A DNA stretch of 64,000 nucleotides from Azolla caroliniana (GCA_043228905.1 JBHGNT010000002.1:6138001-6202000); one strand, 5' to 3'. Positions 42,270 through 53,884 are shown, counted from the stretch's first letter. Numbers and translations are program-made. Notes: generated by a model not told the origin, from the letters alone.

Positions 42270-44893
42270 AACTCCCCCGTAAAAGGACTACTCTACAATG
42301 GCATACGCAAGGTCAAGTCGGGTCGCCACCATTGCGTACATGATACTTCCTATGGCCAATGCGTACGGTATCTTTTCATTGAGCTCTCTCTCCTCTATCA
42401 TCAATGGACAGTCTCTGTCTGATAATCTGAACGATGTCAGAAGCAGAGTCCGTGTCGGCATCACATTCTCCATGTTGAATCGCCTCAACACCTTCCGAAT
42501 GAAGTCGAACTGGGAAAGCCCGAGCATCTTGGTCATCCGATTTCCCTCATTCCTCATACCCAAGATGTGTCAGGCTTGTTTGAGTTCCTTCATCACAAAT
42601 TTATTGTGAAGGCTCTATTTTAGCTTTTCGATTTCGGCTCAATTGCTAGCAACAATGAGCATGTCATCAACATAAAGGATCAAATATATTCAGGACTCAT
42701 CGGCTAGTTGCCGGATGTACATGAATGGGTCAGAGTCCGATCGGATGTAGCCGATCGGCCAAATGTAGGTATCAAATTTCTAATACCACATTTGCGGTGC
42801 TTGCTTTAGACCATATAGGCTCTTTTTCAGCTTGCAGACAAGGTGACCTTGCTCCCCCAACGCCTTGAAGCCTGTCTGTTAAGACATGTAAATTTCTTCG
42901 TCAAGATCTCCATGTAGGAAAGCCATCTTAACTTCAAGTTGTTCAACCTCTAGGTGCTCCATCGCCACAACCCCGAGTAGGAGTCAGAGGGTGGTCGTCT
43001 TGACGACCGGGGCGAGAAGATCTCATCATAGTCGGCCCATGTTCTTGCTTGAATCCTTTTGTGACGAGACGAGCTTTGTACTTGGGTTGTTCCAAACCAG
43101 ATACATATTTGTATCGGTAGACCCATTTACACGGTAGTGGCTTCCATGGTAATGCGACCAGCTCCTATGTCTAATTCGCATGTATCGAGTCCATCTCAGA
43201 TCTCATGGCTTCGAGCCATGTGTCATCATCCGGTGTGATTATTGGTTCCTTGTAGTAGCTTGGTTCCCTTGCATCCGTGTAATTGATGTAGTCGAGACCC
43301 GGCTGAAAAAGCCTTGTCGATCGTCTCACTTATCCGGATTTCCTGGGTGCCGATTTTGTCGGTTTTAATTCTTCGATCAACACGGTCAGCCAGTTAGCAT
43401 TACTTGAACCATGTTCAAGAGTCCGTGTAGATGATCCGCTCTGGCAATCTTCATGCGTTGATGTTGGATCATCTCCTTCTCCAACAAGATAGATTGACTG
43501 AGAGGGTTGGTACCTTGGCTTGTTTGACTCCGCTTTTTAGCACCTTGGCCGATTTGGGTGAGTTGGTTGATTTGACTATGTCTTTTTCAACTTTTCCCTT
43601 CTCGGACAGTTTCGCTCTTGCCAATTTGTCTCTCCTCGATCTTCTATTAGATCCATATTTGGATTTGAATCTTTGACCTTTTGCCGATTTGGATTCAGCA
43701 GGGAGTTGCTGGTTCATTTGACTTCCACAATTTGTCGAGTGGTGTATTCGGCTTGGTCAATTGGTTGGTCTTCATCCGATTGGGTGAGATCGAATGAGAC
43801 TCTTTTTTCGATCTTCTTCGGTTGTGTTTGGTCAGAGAGTATGGAGTCTTCATTGAAGACTACGTCGATCATTCAAATAAGCTTTCAACTTTTCAAATCC
43901 TATAGCCGATAATCAAATTCGCCATCAGTTCCATAGCCAAGAAATATGCACTTAAGTGCGTGGAGCGCCAGTTTGATCATTTTGTCCTTGGGGATGAAGG
44001 CATAGGCTTCGCATCTGAATGTACGGAGCCTATTGTAGGTCAGCTGCTTGCCAGACCATAATGCTTGTGGAAATTCAAGTTGAATTTCTCTTGATGGCGA
44101 TAGATTTATCAGATATACAACGCTTCAGCCTAGAACTCCAGCTTTAGTCCGGTCTGGTGGAGCATTGTCATCACTCTCTCTTGGATCGTCTAGTTCATCC
44201 ATTCCTCCATGCCATTTTGCAGGAGGGTATATGGAATGGTCTTTTGGAGCCAAATCCCTTTGTCGGATAGGTATTGTTTGAAGGCCCGGGAGGTGTATTC
44301 ACCTCCATTATTGAACCGGAGTGTCTTCACCCTATGTCTGGATCGATTCTCCACTTCAGTTAGCCACCGAGAGAAGACCTCGAGCGCTTCATCTTTGGAC
44401 TTAATTGAATAAGACCAAACCATCCGTGGACAGTGTATGAATGTGATGAAGTATCAAGATCCTCCTAATGATTGTTCAAGCGTTGGCCCACAAATATTGG
44501 TGTGGACCAGTTCTAGGGGTTGTCGTACCATCTCGTAATGGAGAGAGTGCGGACGTCGGGTTTGTTTCCCGTAATAACAATGCTCACAGAAGTTCGTCTT
44601 CATCTAGAGTTTCGGGATGTAGTTGATCACCATCAGCCGGTCTAGTCTAGCTTGGGACATATAACCGAGTCAGCCATGCCATAAGTTTGAATCCTGCTAT
44701 TCAGCTACGTTCATTGTGCTCTCTGGACTAATCGCCATCATCGGATACAAATTATTGTACTTGTATCTACAACTTATTTTCATGTTCCCTCGACTAATCG
44801 TCCATGATGACTCATTGAGAGTCGTCCAGTACCTGGCTTTGGTTAGTATGTTGGTGGAGACCAGACTCCTTCATAGCTCAGGTATGTGCCAAA
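42270..44893 (-). pseudogene. Copia M: pre-integrase, integrase and RT; RNase H deleted
   Basis: From high to low coordinates: GAG-pre-integrase (SRGNMKISCRYKYNNLYPMM, FCEHCYYGKQTRRPHSLHY), integrase (PLELVHTNICGPT, RFNNGGEYTSRAF, TIPYTLLQNGMEEWMN, CIFLGYGTDGEFDYRL), linker (SAKGQRFKSKYGSNRRS), RT ([34 protein letters not shown]) and the end of RVT_2 (IGSIMYAMVATRLDLAYAI). That is followed directly by the PPT, so RNase H is missing. Many stops. Upstream gag is absent. Confidence 0.82.
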
Positions 44894-46500
44894 CTCGGTG
44901 CAGGATGACTATTGGCGAGAAGATATCATCATAGTTGACCCCATGTTCTTGCTTGAACCCTTTTGTGATGAGTCGAGCCTTGTACGTGGGTTGTTCTGAA
45001 CCAAATACATATTTGTATCAATAGACCCATTTGCACAATAGCGGCTTTTGATCACCTGGTAATTCGACCAGCTCCTATGTCTGATTCACATGTATTGAGT
45101 TCATCTCGGATCTCATGGCTTCAAGCCATGTCTTAGCATCCGGTGCAACTATTGGTTCGTTTTAGGAGCTTGGTTCACCTACATCCATGTAATTGACGTA
45201 ATCGAGACATGGTTGAAAAACCTCTATCGGCCGTCTAACTCGTCGGGATCTCCTGGGTTCTAATTTTGTTTATTCGGATTTTGTGTCCAATAGACATGAG
45301 TTGAATCATCTTCAAGACTCTGTCGGGATTATCTGCTCCAGCAATTCGACTTTGTTGTTGTCGGATCATGTTCCCTGTCTTCGAGATTGATTGACAAAGG
45401 GATTGGGGCCTTGGCTGGTTCGGCTCGGTTTTTTAGCACCTGAGCCAATTTGGGCGATTTGGTCTATTCGACACTACCTTTTTCAGCTTTGCCTTGGTCA
45501 GACAATTTGACTCTTTCCGATCATCACCCTTTAGCTTTATCGGCTCTTGCTAATTTTTCCTCTTCGGCTCGTTCAACTATCTTTGTTGATTCGGCGCTTG
45601 TCAATCTTTTAGTTGAATCGAATTCAATTTCGACTAGTGGACCCATTGTCGATTCAGCTTGGTCGATTGGCTCGTCTTCATCCGATCGAGTGAGTTCGAA
45701 TGAGACTATTTTGTTGATCTTCTGTGGATGGGTCCAATTAGATAGTATGGAGTCTTCATTGAAGACTACATCTCTACTTCAAATCAGCTTCTAACTTTCT
45801 AGATCCCATAACCGTTAGCCAAACTCCGTATCGGTTCCATAACCATGATTCAGTTTGGTCCTCTTGTCCTTGGGGATGAATATGTACGCTTCGCATCCGA
45901 ATGTACGGAGCCTATCGTAGGTCGGCATTTTGTTAGACCATAGTGCCTATGGCACTTTGAGCCGGATTTCTCTGGCCGGTGATAGGATTTATATGTTGTT
46001 TGCAATGCTTCGGCCCAAAATTCCAACTTTAGACCGGATTGTTGGAGCATTGCCGTCACCCTCTCTTGGATCATCACGTTCATCCTTTCTGCCATGCCGT
46101 TTTGCATGGGGGTATATGGAATGGTCTTTTGGTGTCGGATCCCTTTGTCCAATAGGTATTGTTTGAAGCCTTAGGTGAAGCCTTAGGACGTGTATTCGCC
46201 TCCATTGTCGGACGGAAGTGTCTTCACTATGTGCCCTAATCGATTCTCCACTTTGGCTAACCACGGAGAGAAGAACTCCAGTGTGTCATCTTTGGATTTA
46301 ATCAAGTAAGCCCAAACCTTCCATGTACAATCATCAACAAATGTGATGAACTACTAGGAGCTTCCTAGTGACCTTTCGGGCATCGGCCCACGTATGTCAA
46401 TTTGGACTAATTTTAGGGGTTATCGTACTATCTCATAGTGGAGAGAGTGCAGACTTTGGGTCTGTTTCCTGTAACGACAATGCTCGCAGAAGTCCGTCAA
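44894..46500 (-). pseudogene. Copia fragment N: integrase, linker and RT N-terminus
   Basis: A second copy of the M-type order, again minus strand: CEHC and PLKLVQIDIRGPMPERSLGSS near 46380-46495, integrase TIPYTPMQNGMAERMNVMIQERV, TYDRLRTFGCEAYIFIPKDK, linker, then RVT_2 N-terminus ending NYDDIFSPIV at about 44894. This is fused directly to the pre-integrase of M, a junction that suggests recombination or deletion between related copies. Confidence 0.78.
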
Positions 46501-46656
46501 TGAACATGACTACTAAAGAAGTGACTGAGATATTCACAGTTGCGGCTATGATGATACATGCGACAAAGAACATTGTCGCGATGACACACGTGCATATGCA
46601 ACTCAAGTGGGACCACGAGGGTCTTGGACTATGGAATCAATAGGGGGGGTGGAGAG
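46501..46656. other. Unassigned segment with LTR-like phrase
   Basis: Most of it is unrecognised. GTGGGACCACGAGGGTCTTG at 46608-46627 resembles a phrase near the start of the H and J LTRs, so it may be the edge of another related element. Confidence 0.35.
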
Positions 46657-46660
46657 ACGA

Positions 46661-47431
46661 TGTCACGATATTCAGCGAGTACGTGTAGGATCCAAGGCGG
46701 GACCGCGGGGGTCTTTGACTAGGGAGTAGAGGGTACCAACAGATTGACTCCCTCCGTGACCGGCCGCACCAGAGTAGCACAAAACCGGAACGTTACCGAT
46801 TGGGCACAGGAGGCTACTGAACAGAAAGGAGGACGAGATGGATAGAGAGAGAGAGCACGCACGCATGCAACACTGGCCCAACTCACGCCCTTATGTACAG
46901 AAACGAAAGAAAGAGAACACTAAAGAAACCCACACAAACACCGAACGCAGAACCTTCCACATGTAAATTTACAAGAACAAGAGACAATATCGGCTTCGAG
47001 CCAGACCTAGGAAGCTCAGGATACAACAGTTGTCAATTGCCAAGCTGCCGGTCGGGGAGCTCTCGGGCTCATCACGCCGAGCGGGGTCTTGCACAGGAGA
47101 CAAGGCCGAAATAGAACCGCTAGATGTCAGGACTCGCTCGCCCAAAACAACGAAGAAGAAGCAAAACTAGATGAAACCCTAGGCAAGACAAAATAAAGAG
47201 AAAGAAAACTAACTTACTTCGAACCTAACAGTATACCCTCCTAACTCAAAATGGGCAACCCCTCTACAAGGGACCCTCCCTTCCTTTTATAGAACAAGGA
47301 GAGGGATGCGTTACAATGTGGGATAAATCTCTATTTACATGGGATTCTCTGTCCCAACTTGACTCCTACTCGGCACATGATGCACTCCGATATTCCCCGG
47401 TTTTTCACCATGGCCCGGATTCTTCATGACA
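46661..47431 (-). repeat. Element J 3' LTR
   Basis: 771 bp, plus strand TGTCACGATATTCAGCG...CTTCATGACA. Minus-strand TATAAAAG near 47283-47292. GA tract at 46840-46858 (CT on the sense strand). It is shorter than the other LTR by about 43 bp through a deletion near 47379. Confidence 0.85.
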
Positions 47432-50340
47432 TCTGCCCCCAGCAAACCGCACGTCCACCGGTACGTGGCAAGTACGGAGAAGGGTGAGAGATTCCAGCTG
47501 GTGAGGAATCGTTCTTCTGTAATCCGCATTCCGGCTCCGTGTTGGCCTCGCCGATCCGAACCGTCAGCTCTGGTTCCTTCTCCGCGTTTGCCTCCCCATA
47601 GGTTTGTTCAACCTGTCGATAGGTCATTCGTCGCGTGCTTCTCCTTTGGCCCTTCTTTCGACCGCATGCACGCTTCCCATCCCTTCGGATACACGGTGTC
47701 CTCCGTCCAAGGAGTACCCGTGATGGCCCGCTTGGCCTCCGTCGACCTTCGCGTCGTCCCAATTCTTGTTCCGCGCTGATCTCGACCGCCTTCATCCCCT
47801 CACCGCCACCTACCTTCCCCTTGGTCTTACGTCGCCACGGCGGCCGAACTACCAAGGTCTCCGAAACCAGTGTGGAGTATCCCTCTCCGGCCTTCTACAC
47901 GAGATCACCTAGACCGACAACCCATCTTCTCTCCTGTATTCCCGCTCTGGCACCTCCGTGTACCGTGCATCCCCTACTCGTGTTCGGCTTCACTTGTGCC
48001 AAACTCCGGTTACTTCCCATGCACGCGTTGTAGGTCCTCGCCCGGCCAGATCGTGCATCGCCGCTTCTCCGCATACCGGTGTCCTCCGCATACGAGGAAC
48101 ACCCCGTAGTAGCCCGCTTGGCTACCTTCTTCTTCCGCTGCTGCCACCGGTTCGGAGCCTTCTACTTGGCGTCGTCCCCTCGCCCCCACCAGCTTGTTAC
48201 CTTGGGAGTGGCTTGCCACACCAATCGTTGCCATTCCGACTGAGCCACCGAGATCACCGAAGCGGGTGTGGAGGATCCTTCTCCAGCCCTCGATCCTGTT
48301 TTCGGTCTCCAATCCATGCAGTCTGTTACAGGCCTGTGCTCTCATTCCCGACACCGTTGTGCCCCGTCTTCCGCCTTCCTTGTTCGGCACCACCTGTGTC
48401 GAACGTCGTCCCGTACCTGTGCTTTGCTTTGGCCCTCAATGGCCACACGCACATCTTCTGATCCGCTTTTGGGTGTGCCCTTTCTGGCTCGGCGCACCGC
48501 TCCTTGACTGGGTGTCCCCGGCAGCTTACCGGAAGATCACCCTTGCCACGTTCCAGCCCGCATGGCCTCCTTCGTTTGCGTGACGCCTTGGTTATTCGGT
48601 GCTTCTGTTGTTGACGCATTTGTCCCCTTTCCGCCACCTTCCATTACCCTCGGTCTCACGTTGCCACATCGGCCGAACTACCAGGGTCTCCAGACAGCTG
48701 TGAAGGATCCTTCTTGGGCCTCCGATTTGTTGGGTCACCAACTCGTGTATCGAGTGCATCCGATCTTTGTCCTGTCGACTCTGTCAGTCAGGTCTGTATT
48801 CGGTTCGTGGTCGCGTCGCTGGCCTGATACCTCTTTCCGCTCTTTTTTTCGTCCCTTGCTTTGTCGGATTCCATTCACCTACTGCCACCGTCCTTCTCTC
48901 TAGGTCTCACGTCGGCTCTTGGGCCGACTGCCGGAGTCTCCGGTTCAGTGTGAGGATCGTCGTAGGATCGCCCATCTGCTACCTTCGCCCTCATCCCCTT
49001 GCCGCCACCACCAGTCTCTTGGTCTTACGTCGGCTCCGTTGCCGACTGCCGAAGTCTCTAGATCCGGTGTTAAGGATCCTCCTTGGGCCTCCCGTCTTCC
49101 CAACCCTATCCTGAGTCTTCCTTCTCTGCGTGTCGAGACGGTGGCTCACTCCACACCCTCTCCCGTGGTACCGATGTACCATGTTCCGGCCTCCCCGTAG
49201 GCCTGCTTCTTTCTCTCTTCTGGATCAGTTATCTGGAAGTCTGCTCCGCCCGGTTCTCGTCTGGGTCCGTCCGTCACTCCGCATTGTCGGGTCCCGTTCT
49301 CCTACCGCAACCGACAGTATCTTGGTCTTACGTCGGATCCTATGCTGACTGCCAAAGTCTCTAGCCTGATGTGAGGTGCCCCATAGGACCGGTCTTCGTT
49401 CTTCGCTTCCGGATCGGTTGTATTGGTCGTGACCTTCGCGTCCTCGCCGCCACTTTCCGTCTCTTAGGTCTTCCATTGGTTCTCAGACGCAACCGCCTAA
49501 GTCTCGAGAATGAGTGTGGAGGACCCATACTTCAGTCAACCGCCTCTTTCGTTCCTCCTCGCCGCCATCGATTCCCTTCCTTGCGCTTCCCCACCATCTC
49601 CCTTCTCTTTCGGTCTCACGTTGCCATGCCGGCCGAACTGTCGAAGTCTCCGATCAAGATGTGGGGATACCGATTTCATAACGACTCCCGACGACTTATC
49701 CCAGGCCATCGACCCTTTTAGTGGTGTCGTTGGAAAGCATCTGCTCTATGATCGATCAAGCCCCGCCTGGGCTTGATTCTCCAATGTCTGGAGTCTCAGC
49801 TCCGATGCCGATCCTGCCAGACTCATTCTATACTCTCAATCATCTTCTTCCCAATTCCCGACCTTCTCCCGATCGGTCTTTCTCCCCATGTAAAAGAGGG
49901 TGGCTCGTCCCGCACCCTCTCCCGTATCGGCACCTTCATACCGAACCTTGCCCCTGTTGAACGATCCACATCCGGATCGTGCTCCACCCAAATCGGAATG
50001 CCAACCAATTTGATCCCCGGTCGGGTCGACTTCCGATTCCGCTCCCTTCGACGTCGGCTCTCATTTCCTCTTTCTTCTCTGCCGCGGCTCCGTCCTCGAC
50101 CTCCTCGCAGGCCGTTTCCCATCCATCTTCGTTGGCTTCATGCCAGGACTCCTCGATGGCGCCTTCCATCTCTCTGGTCTTATGTCGGCACACGGGCTCA
50201 ACTGTCGAAGTCTCCGGAATCCGCGTGGAGGGCTCTTCTGCACTCCCAACCTCCTCCTTGGCCGGTCTTTCTCCGCAAGTCGAGAGGGTGTCTCGCTCCA
50301 CACCCTCTCCCGTGGTACCGTCGTACCATTCTTCGGCCTC
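47432..50340 (-). repeat. Element J interior with degenerate dispersed repeats
   Basis: A GC-rich, pyrimidine-rich (plus strand) region. A core GGTCTYACGTYGSC, followed 15-30 bp later by ACTGYCGAAGTCTC and GTGTGGAGGATC-like sequence, recurs near 47823, 48652, 48903, 49021, 49324, 49467, 49612 and 50176, with a weak copy near 48203. Many copies are preceded by CGCCGCCACC. A second motif CACACCCTCTCCCGTGGTAC recurs at about 49161 and 50299. The copies fall in different reading frames, so I do not call a protein, and long ORFs here look like base-composition artefacts. Confidence 0.7.
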
Positions 50341-51192
50341 TGCCTAGGCCATGTCTGCCTTGTTCAGAAGGCCGACTAGCTTTGAGTCTTCGGTATCCGT
50401 CCGCGTGCCAGATCTCTCTTCTTCTTCGACCATCACCTTCAGAGCCTCATATGCTTCCCGGAGCAAAGCTCCGACATCAAGCTTCACCGGTTCTTCTCGA
50501 TGCGTGCCCGCTTCCTGACGTGATGACACGTCGTCGCACGTTATCTTCCTTTTTCCTTTCGCGGACCCCTCCTCGTCCAACCGTCGGCATACTCATTCGA
50601 CTTCCGACTAGTCCTTGGTAAGGCCATTCGCTTCTTCATCGTCTTCGAGCTTAATCCCGATGGCCTCCCGTTCCGCTCAGTCAATCGACCTAATGAACAA
50701 CAGGACTTTGTCCGCCCCCACCAGACTTTGTTCCCGCTCCAAGAGCTGAGCAAGCCGCCGCTCGAACTCCCGAAACGCCTTCGTTGCGCCCTGGTGGGTC
50801 TTCACCGACGCAACCCACTAGTCAAAACCGCGTCGTCCCCAGCGCTTCCACCGTCCTCCATATGCCTGCAGGAGCGCCTCTTCGCAGGCCTCCCACGAAC
50901 TGTGAGCTTCTCAGAGCTCCTTTACTTCCACATGCATACGGATGGCAACGACCCGACAGAAGAACTCCAACCTCAACGCCTCGTCTACGCTTCACACCTC
51001 CATTTCTGCGATGTAGGCTGCCAAGTAGAATGGGACTTTGTCCCCATTGAAACGGCCAACTCTTTCGACCACTTGCTCAATAGCTTGTTGCGTTGCTTCT
51101 CGCCTCACCACCACTCGTACAAACTCCAACACCACTTCGGCCATCATCTCCACGAAGTCATTGTCTTCTGACTCCGTCCTCCTTTGCCGCAT
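50341..51192 (-). pseudogene. Element J gag remnant
   Basis: Minus-strand pieces align with Ty3-H gag: QQAIEQVVERVGRFNGDKVP and YLAAYIAEMEV (compare ASVERLVQRNGQFNGKDVSR and YLQDYKAEMLRC). Then come an LVGADKV-LLFIRS segment (H: ILAPDKVIMFLRA) and LKVMVEEEERSGTRTDTED near the knuckle position. Frames are broken and no zinc knuckle is seen. Confidence 0.7.
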
Positions 51193-51214
51193 TTCATGTC
51201 AGGTTCACCAAAGA

Positions 51215-52028
51215 TGCCGCGATATTCCGCGAGTATGTGTAGGATCCAAGGCGGGACCGCAGGGGTCTTTGACTAGGGAGTAGAGGGTACCGGGAGATTG
51301 ACTCCCTCCGTGACCGGCCGCACCAAAGTAGCACAAAACCGGAACGTTACCGATTGGGCACAAGAGGCTACTAAACAGAAAGGAGGACGAGATGGATAGA
51401 GAGAGAGCACGCACGCATGCAACACCAGCCCAACTCATGCCCTTATGTACAGAAACGAAAGAAAGAGAACACTACAGACACCGAACGCAAAACCTTCCAC
51501 ATGTAAATTTACAACAAGATACAACATCGGCTTCGAGCCGGACCTAGGAAGCTCAGGATACAACAGTTGTCTATTGCCAAGCCGTTGGTCGAGGAGCTCT
51601 CGAGCTCATTGCACCGAGCGGGGTCTTGCGCAGGAGACAAGGCCAAAAAAAAACCGCTAGATGCCAGGACTCGCTCACCCAAAACGACGAAGAAGAAGCA
51701 AAACTAGATGAAACCCTAGGCAAGAGAAAATAAAGAGAAAGAAAACTAACTTACTTCAAACCTAATGGTATACCCTCCTAACTCAAAATGGGCAACCCCT
51801 CTACAAGGGACCCTCCCTTCCTTTTATAGAACAAGGAGAGGGATGTGTTGCAATGTGGGATAAATCCCAATTTACATGGGATTCTCTATCCCGACTTGAC
51901 TCCCACTCGGCGCCATAAAGGCACCCCTATTATTCACATGGTTTTACAAGGGTAAGTGCACATGATGCACTCCGCCGATTCTTCCGATATTCCCCGGTTT
52001 CTCACCATGGCCCGGAATCTTCACGACA
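51215..52028 (-). repeat. Element J 5' LTR
   Basis: 814 bp, plus strand TGCCGCGATATTCCGCG...CTTCACGACA, very similar to 46661-47431. It contains a 40-bp stretch (near 51912-51955) absent from the other LTR. Confidence 0.85.
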
Positions 52029-52032
52029 ACGA

Positions 52033-52508
52033 AAACTTACAAGTTGACCTTAGGCTCGTTGACCTTTGGCGCACATCAAATTTTTGTTCTTGTTGACCTT
52101 TGGGGGTTGTCAAACTTTCAGCTCGTCAAGCTTTGCGGCTCGTCGAGCTTTCGCGCTCCTTAAGGCTCGTCAAACTTTGGGCTCACAACATGAGAGCACA
52201 AGATGCGGTGACACTACAAGACAAGAATGACTGACAAACACTACTGAGGAAGGCTAACACACAAACATGAATGTTCAAACACTTTTATGAAGAGGAGAGG
52301 AGCATGGACAAACCCAAATCGCTCCCTAGTCACAAGACGTCTGAACGCATGAGGAGAAGACAAACATGAATGTTTGAACACCTTTATGAAGAGGAGAGGT
52401 GCATGCACAAACCTAAAATGATCCCTATTCACAAGATGTTTTGTGAAGAGGTGTGGTGCATGGGAAAGGCCAAAACATTCCCTAGTCACAAAACATCTTA
52501 ATGCATAA
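52033..52508. repeat. Two tandem-repeat patches
   Basis: At 52065-52190 a degenerate unit GCTCGTCAAGCTTT-like (also GTTGACCTTTGG) recurs about six to eight times. At about 52255-52508 a unit of roughly 100 bp (AACATGAATGTTYRAACAC, ATGAAGAGGAGAGG, CCCTAGTCACAAGA) is repeated about two and a half times. No coding homology. This is the flank of Copia F. Confidence 0.65.
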
Positions 52509-52957
52509 TGTAAAAAGTAGCGTGCGGAAGCAAGTATGAAGACCGAACAGAAGGAAGAAAACTCAGGTTTAATGGAGAGCTTGAGCTTACACAGTATACG
52601 CGGGAGAGACAGAGAGAGTGAGAGAGAGAGAGAGAGAGAACACAAGAACTATATTCAACAAAAAATACTCAATCTCTATTCACCACGCTATACATATGTG
52701 TGTTCAATGAACACTTTTATACAAGTCCTAGAAGGACTGACCGAAGTACTGACAGTACTTCAATGCTCATTAAGAGCTCCTACACTAACTCCCAAATATA
52801 TTCCTCATGGAATATCTTTCCTAACGGCCTCCCGGTTTACGCACCGATCCGGCCCTACCTACACACCGGTCTGCGTACCGGTTTACGCATTCGGCCTAAC
52901 CGATCGGTCCTCGGCTTCTTCAGCCGATCCGGCTGATGTTGAGCTTGTCTCTCAACA
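52509..52957 (-). repeat. Copia F 3' LTR
   Basis: 449 bp, plus strand TGTAAAAAGTAGCG...CTCTCAACA. GA microsatellite at 52607-52640 (CT on the sense strand), downstream of a minus-strand TATA (plus 52714-52721). Minus-strand PPT CTTGAGGGGGAG lies at 52958-52969. Confidence 0.92.
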
Positions 52958-53587
52958 CTCCCCCTCAAGCTCAACTTGAGGCTCTTTGGGATCTTCAGGC
53001 TCACAGCTCCGGTTCCTCCTAGCTTCACGCCTCGCTCGCGCTCCACGACCTGTTCGACTCCGCGCGCTTCGACCCTTCCGGTCTGCTTGTCTACTCATGT
53101 GGCCCTTATCAGCTCTTCTGTTGTTGCGGTGTTGACGCTTCTCCTGTTGCCTTTTCTTCCGCTTGGGCCTCGGTTGATTCAGCGTATCTGAATCAAACAT
53201 CCGAACCGACTCGGCTACCTCCGATCGGTTTTCGCTCTCGTCCGAGTTGGCTGTCTCCAACTTGTCTTCGGTCTTCTCGCCCTCGATGGCGTCATCTTCC
53301 CCATGCGTGGTTGGCTTCGGCTCTCTCCTTCGGCTGCTCCCCTTCTGTCCGCTTCCGGACTTTTCCGCGGGTCCGCCCTCGGCTTCTTCAGCCGATCCAA
53401 AGTCGAACTCGACAACCGAGTCAACCGACTCGGTGTCACGGTCTCCACTCCTTTCCTGTTTCCTTGCTTGGTCGTTCGGGATTGTTATCCCCCTCAAGTT
53501 TGGCACGTCAAGGTGACGCAATCCGAGCGCACCTGAGAATTGCCGCAACTTGTCCAGACCAAGAGGCTTGGTGAAGATGTCGGCAGT
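52952..53587 (-). pseudogene. Copia F C-terminus with extra charged tail
   Basis: In the RNase H frame, just after the TAG at 53588-53590, the sequence reads TADIFTKPLGLDKLRQFSGA, the usual end of copia RNase H. It then continues about 170 more codons with no stop: first acidic and Glu/Ser-rich (DTESVDSVVEFDFGSAEEAE, EGEKTEDKLETANSDESE), then Arg/Lys-rich (PKRKKRQQEKRQHRNNRRAD, RTGRGARARREARRNRS). The frame runs through the PPT and stops at TGA inside the first bases of the LTR. Similar tails are not visible in A or B. I do not recognise a family. Confidence 0.8.
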
Positions 53588-53884
53588 CTACCGATCCGTC
53601 GGAACATACTGAAGTTCGACTTCACCAGAACGGACATGCTCACGGACGAAATGGTAGTGCACCTCAATGTGCTTAGTCCGTGCGTGGAAAACGGGGTTTT
53701 TCGCGAGCTGGATGCTGCTGAGGTTGTCACAGTAGATCGTCGTCCGATCTGACACCTCCTCTTGCAGGTCCTTAAGTAGCCGCTTCAACCATATGGCTTC
53801 GCATGTCGCGACAGCCGCTCCTCGGTACTCAGCTTCGGTGCTCGACAGTGCAATTGTCGGCTGCTTCTTACTTCTCCACGCGAT
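53588..53884 (-). pseudogene. Copia F RNase H, C-terminal part
   Basis: After the solo LTR the frame continues IAWRSKKQPTIALSSTEAEY, YCDNLSSIQLAKNPVFHART and KHIEVHYHFVREHV, with catalytic residues typical of copia RNase H. It ends at TAG 53588-53590; copia proteins normally have Gln in this DRQTADI context, suggesting CAG to TAG. Confidence 0.9.

Larger units (their letters stand above)
46661..52028 (-). mobile_element. Element J: non-autonomous LTR retrotransposon related to Ty3-H
   Basis: LTR-like direct repeats at 46661-47431 and 51215-52028 flank a 3.8-kb interior without pol. Orientation is minus: the PBS-like TTTGGTGAACCTGACATG (51195-51212) and a gag remnant lie next to the right LTR, and a purine tract (minus strand GGTTTGCTGGGGGCAGA) abuts the left LTR. 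Flanks give a 4-bp TSD ACGA (46657-46660 and 52029-52032). PBS, TSD size and gag similarity tie it to Ty3-H, suggesting a LARD/TR-GAG-like passenger of an H-type element. Confidence 0.82.

Noticed and set aside
49773-50621. 282-codon plus-strand ORF and several other 80-150 codon ORFs in 47.4-51.2 kb
   Set aside because: They overlap the J repeats in all frames, are Ser/Pro/Arg-rich as expected from the base composition, and run antisense to J. No domain is recognisable.
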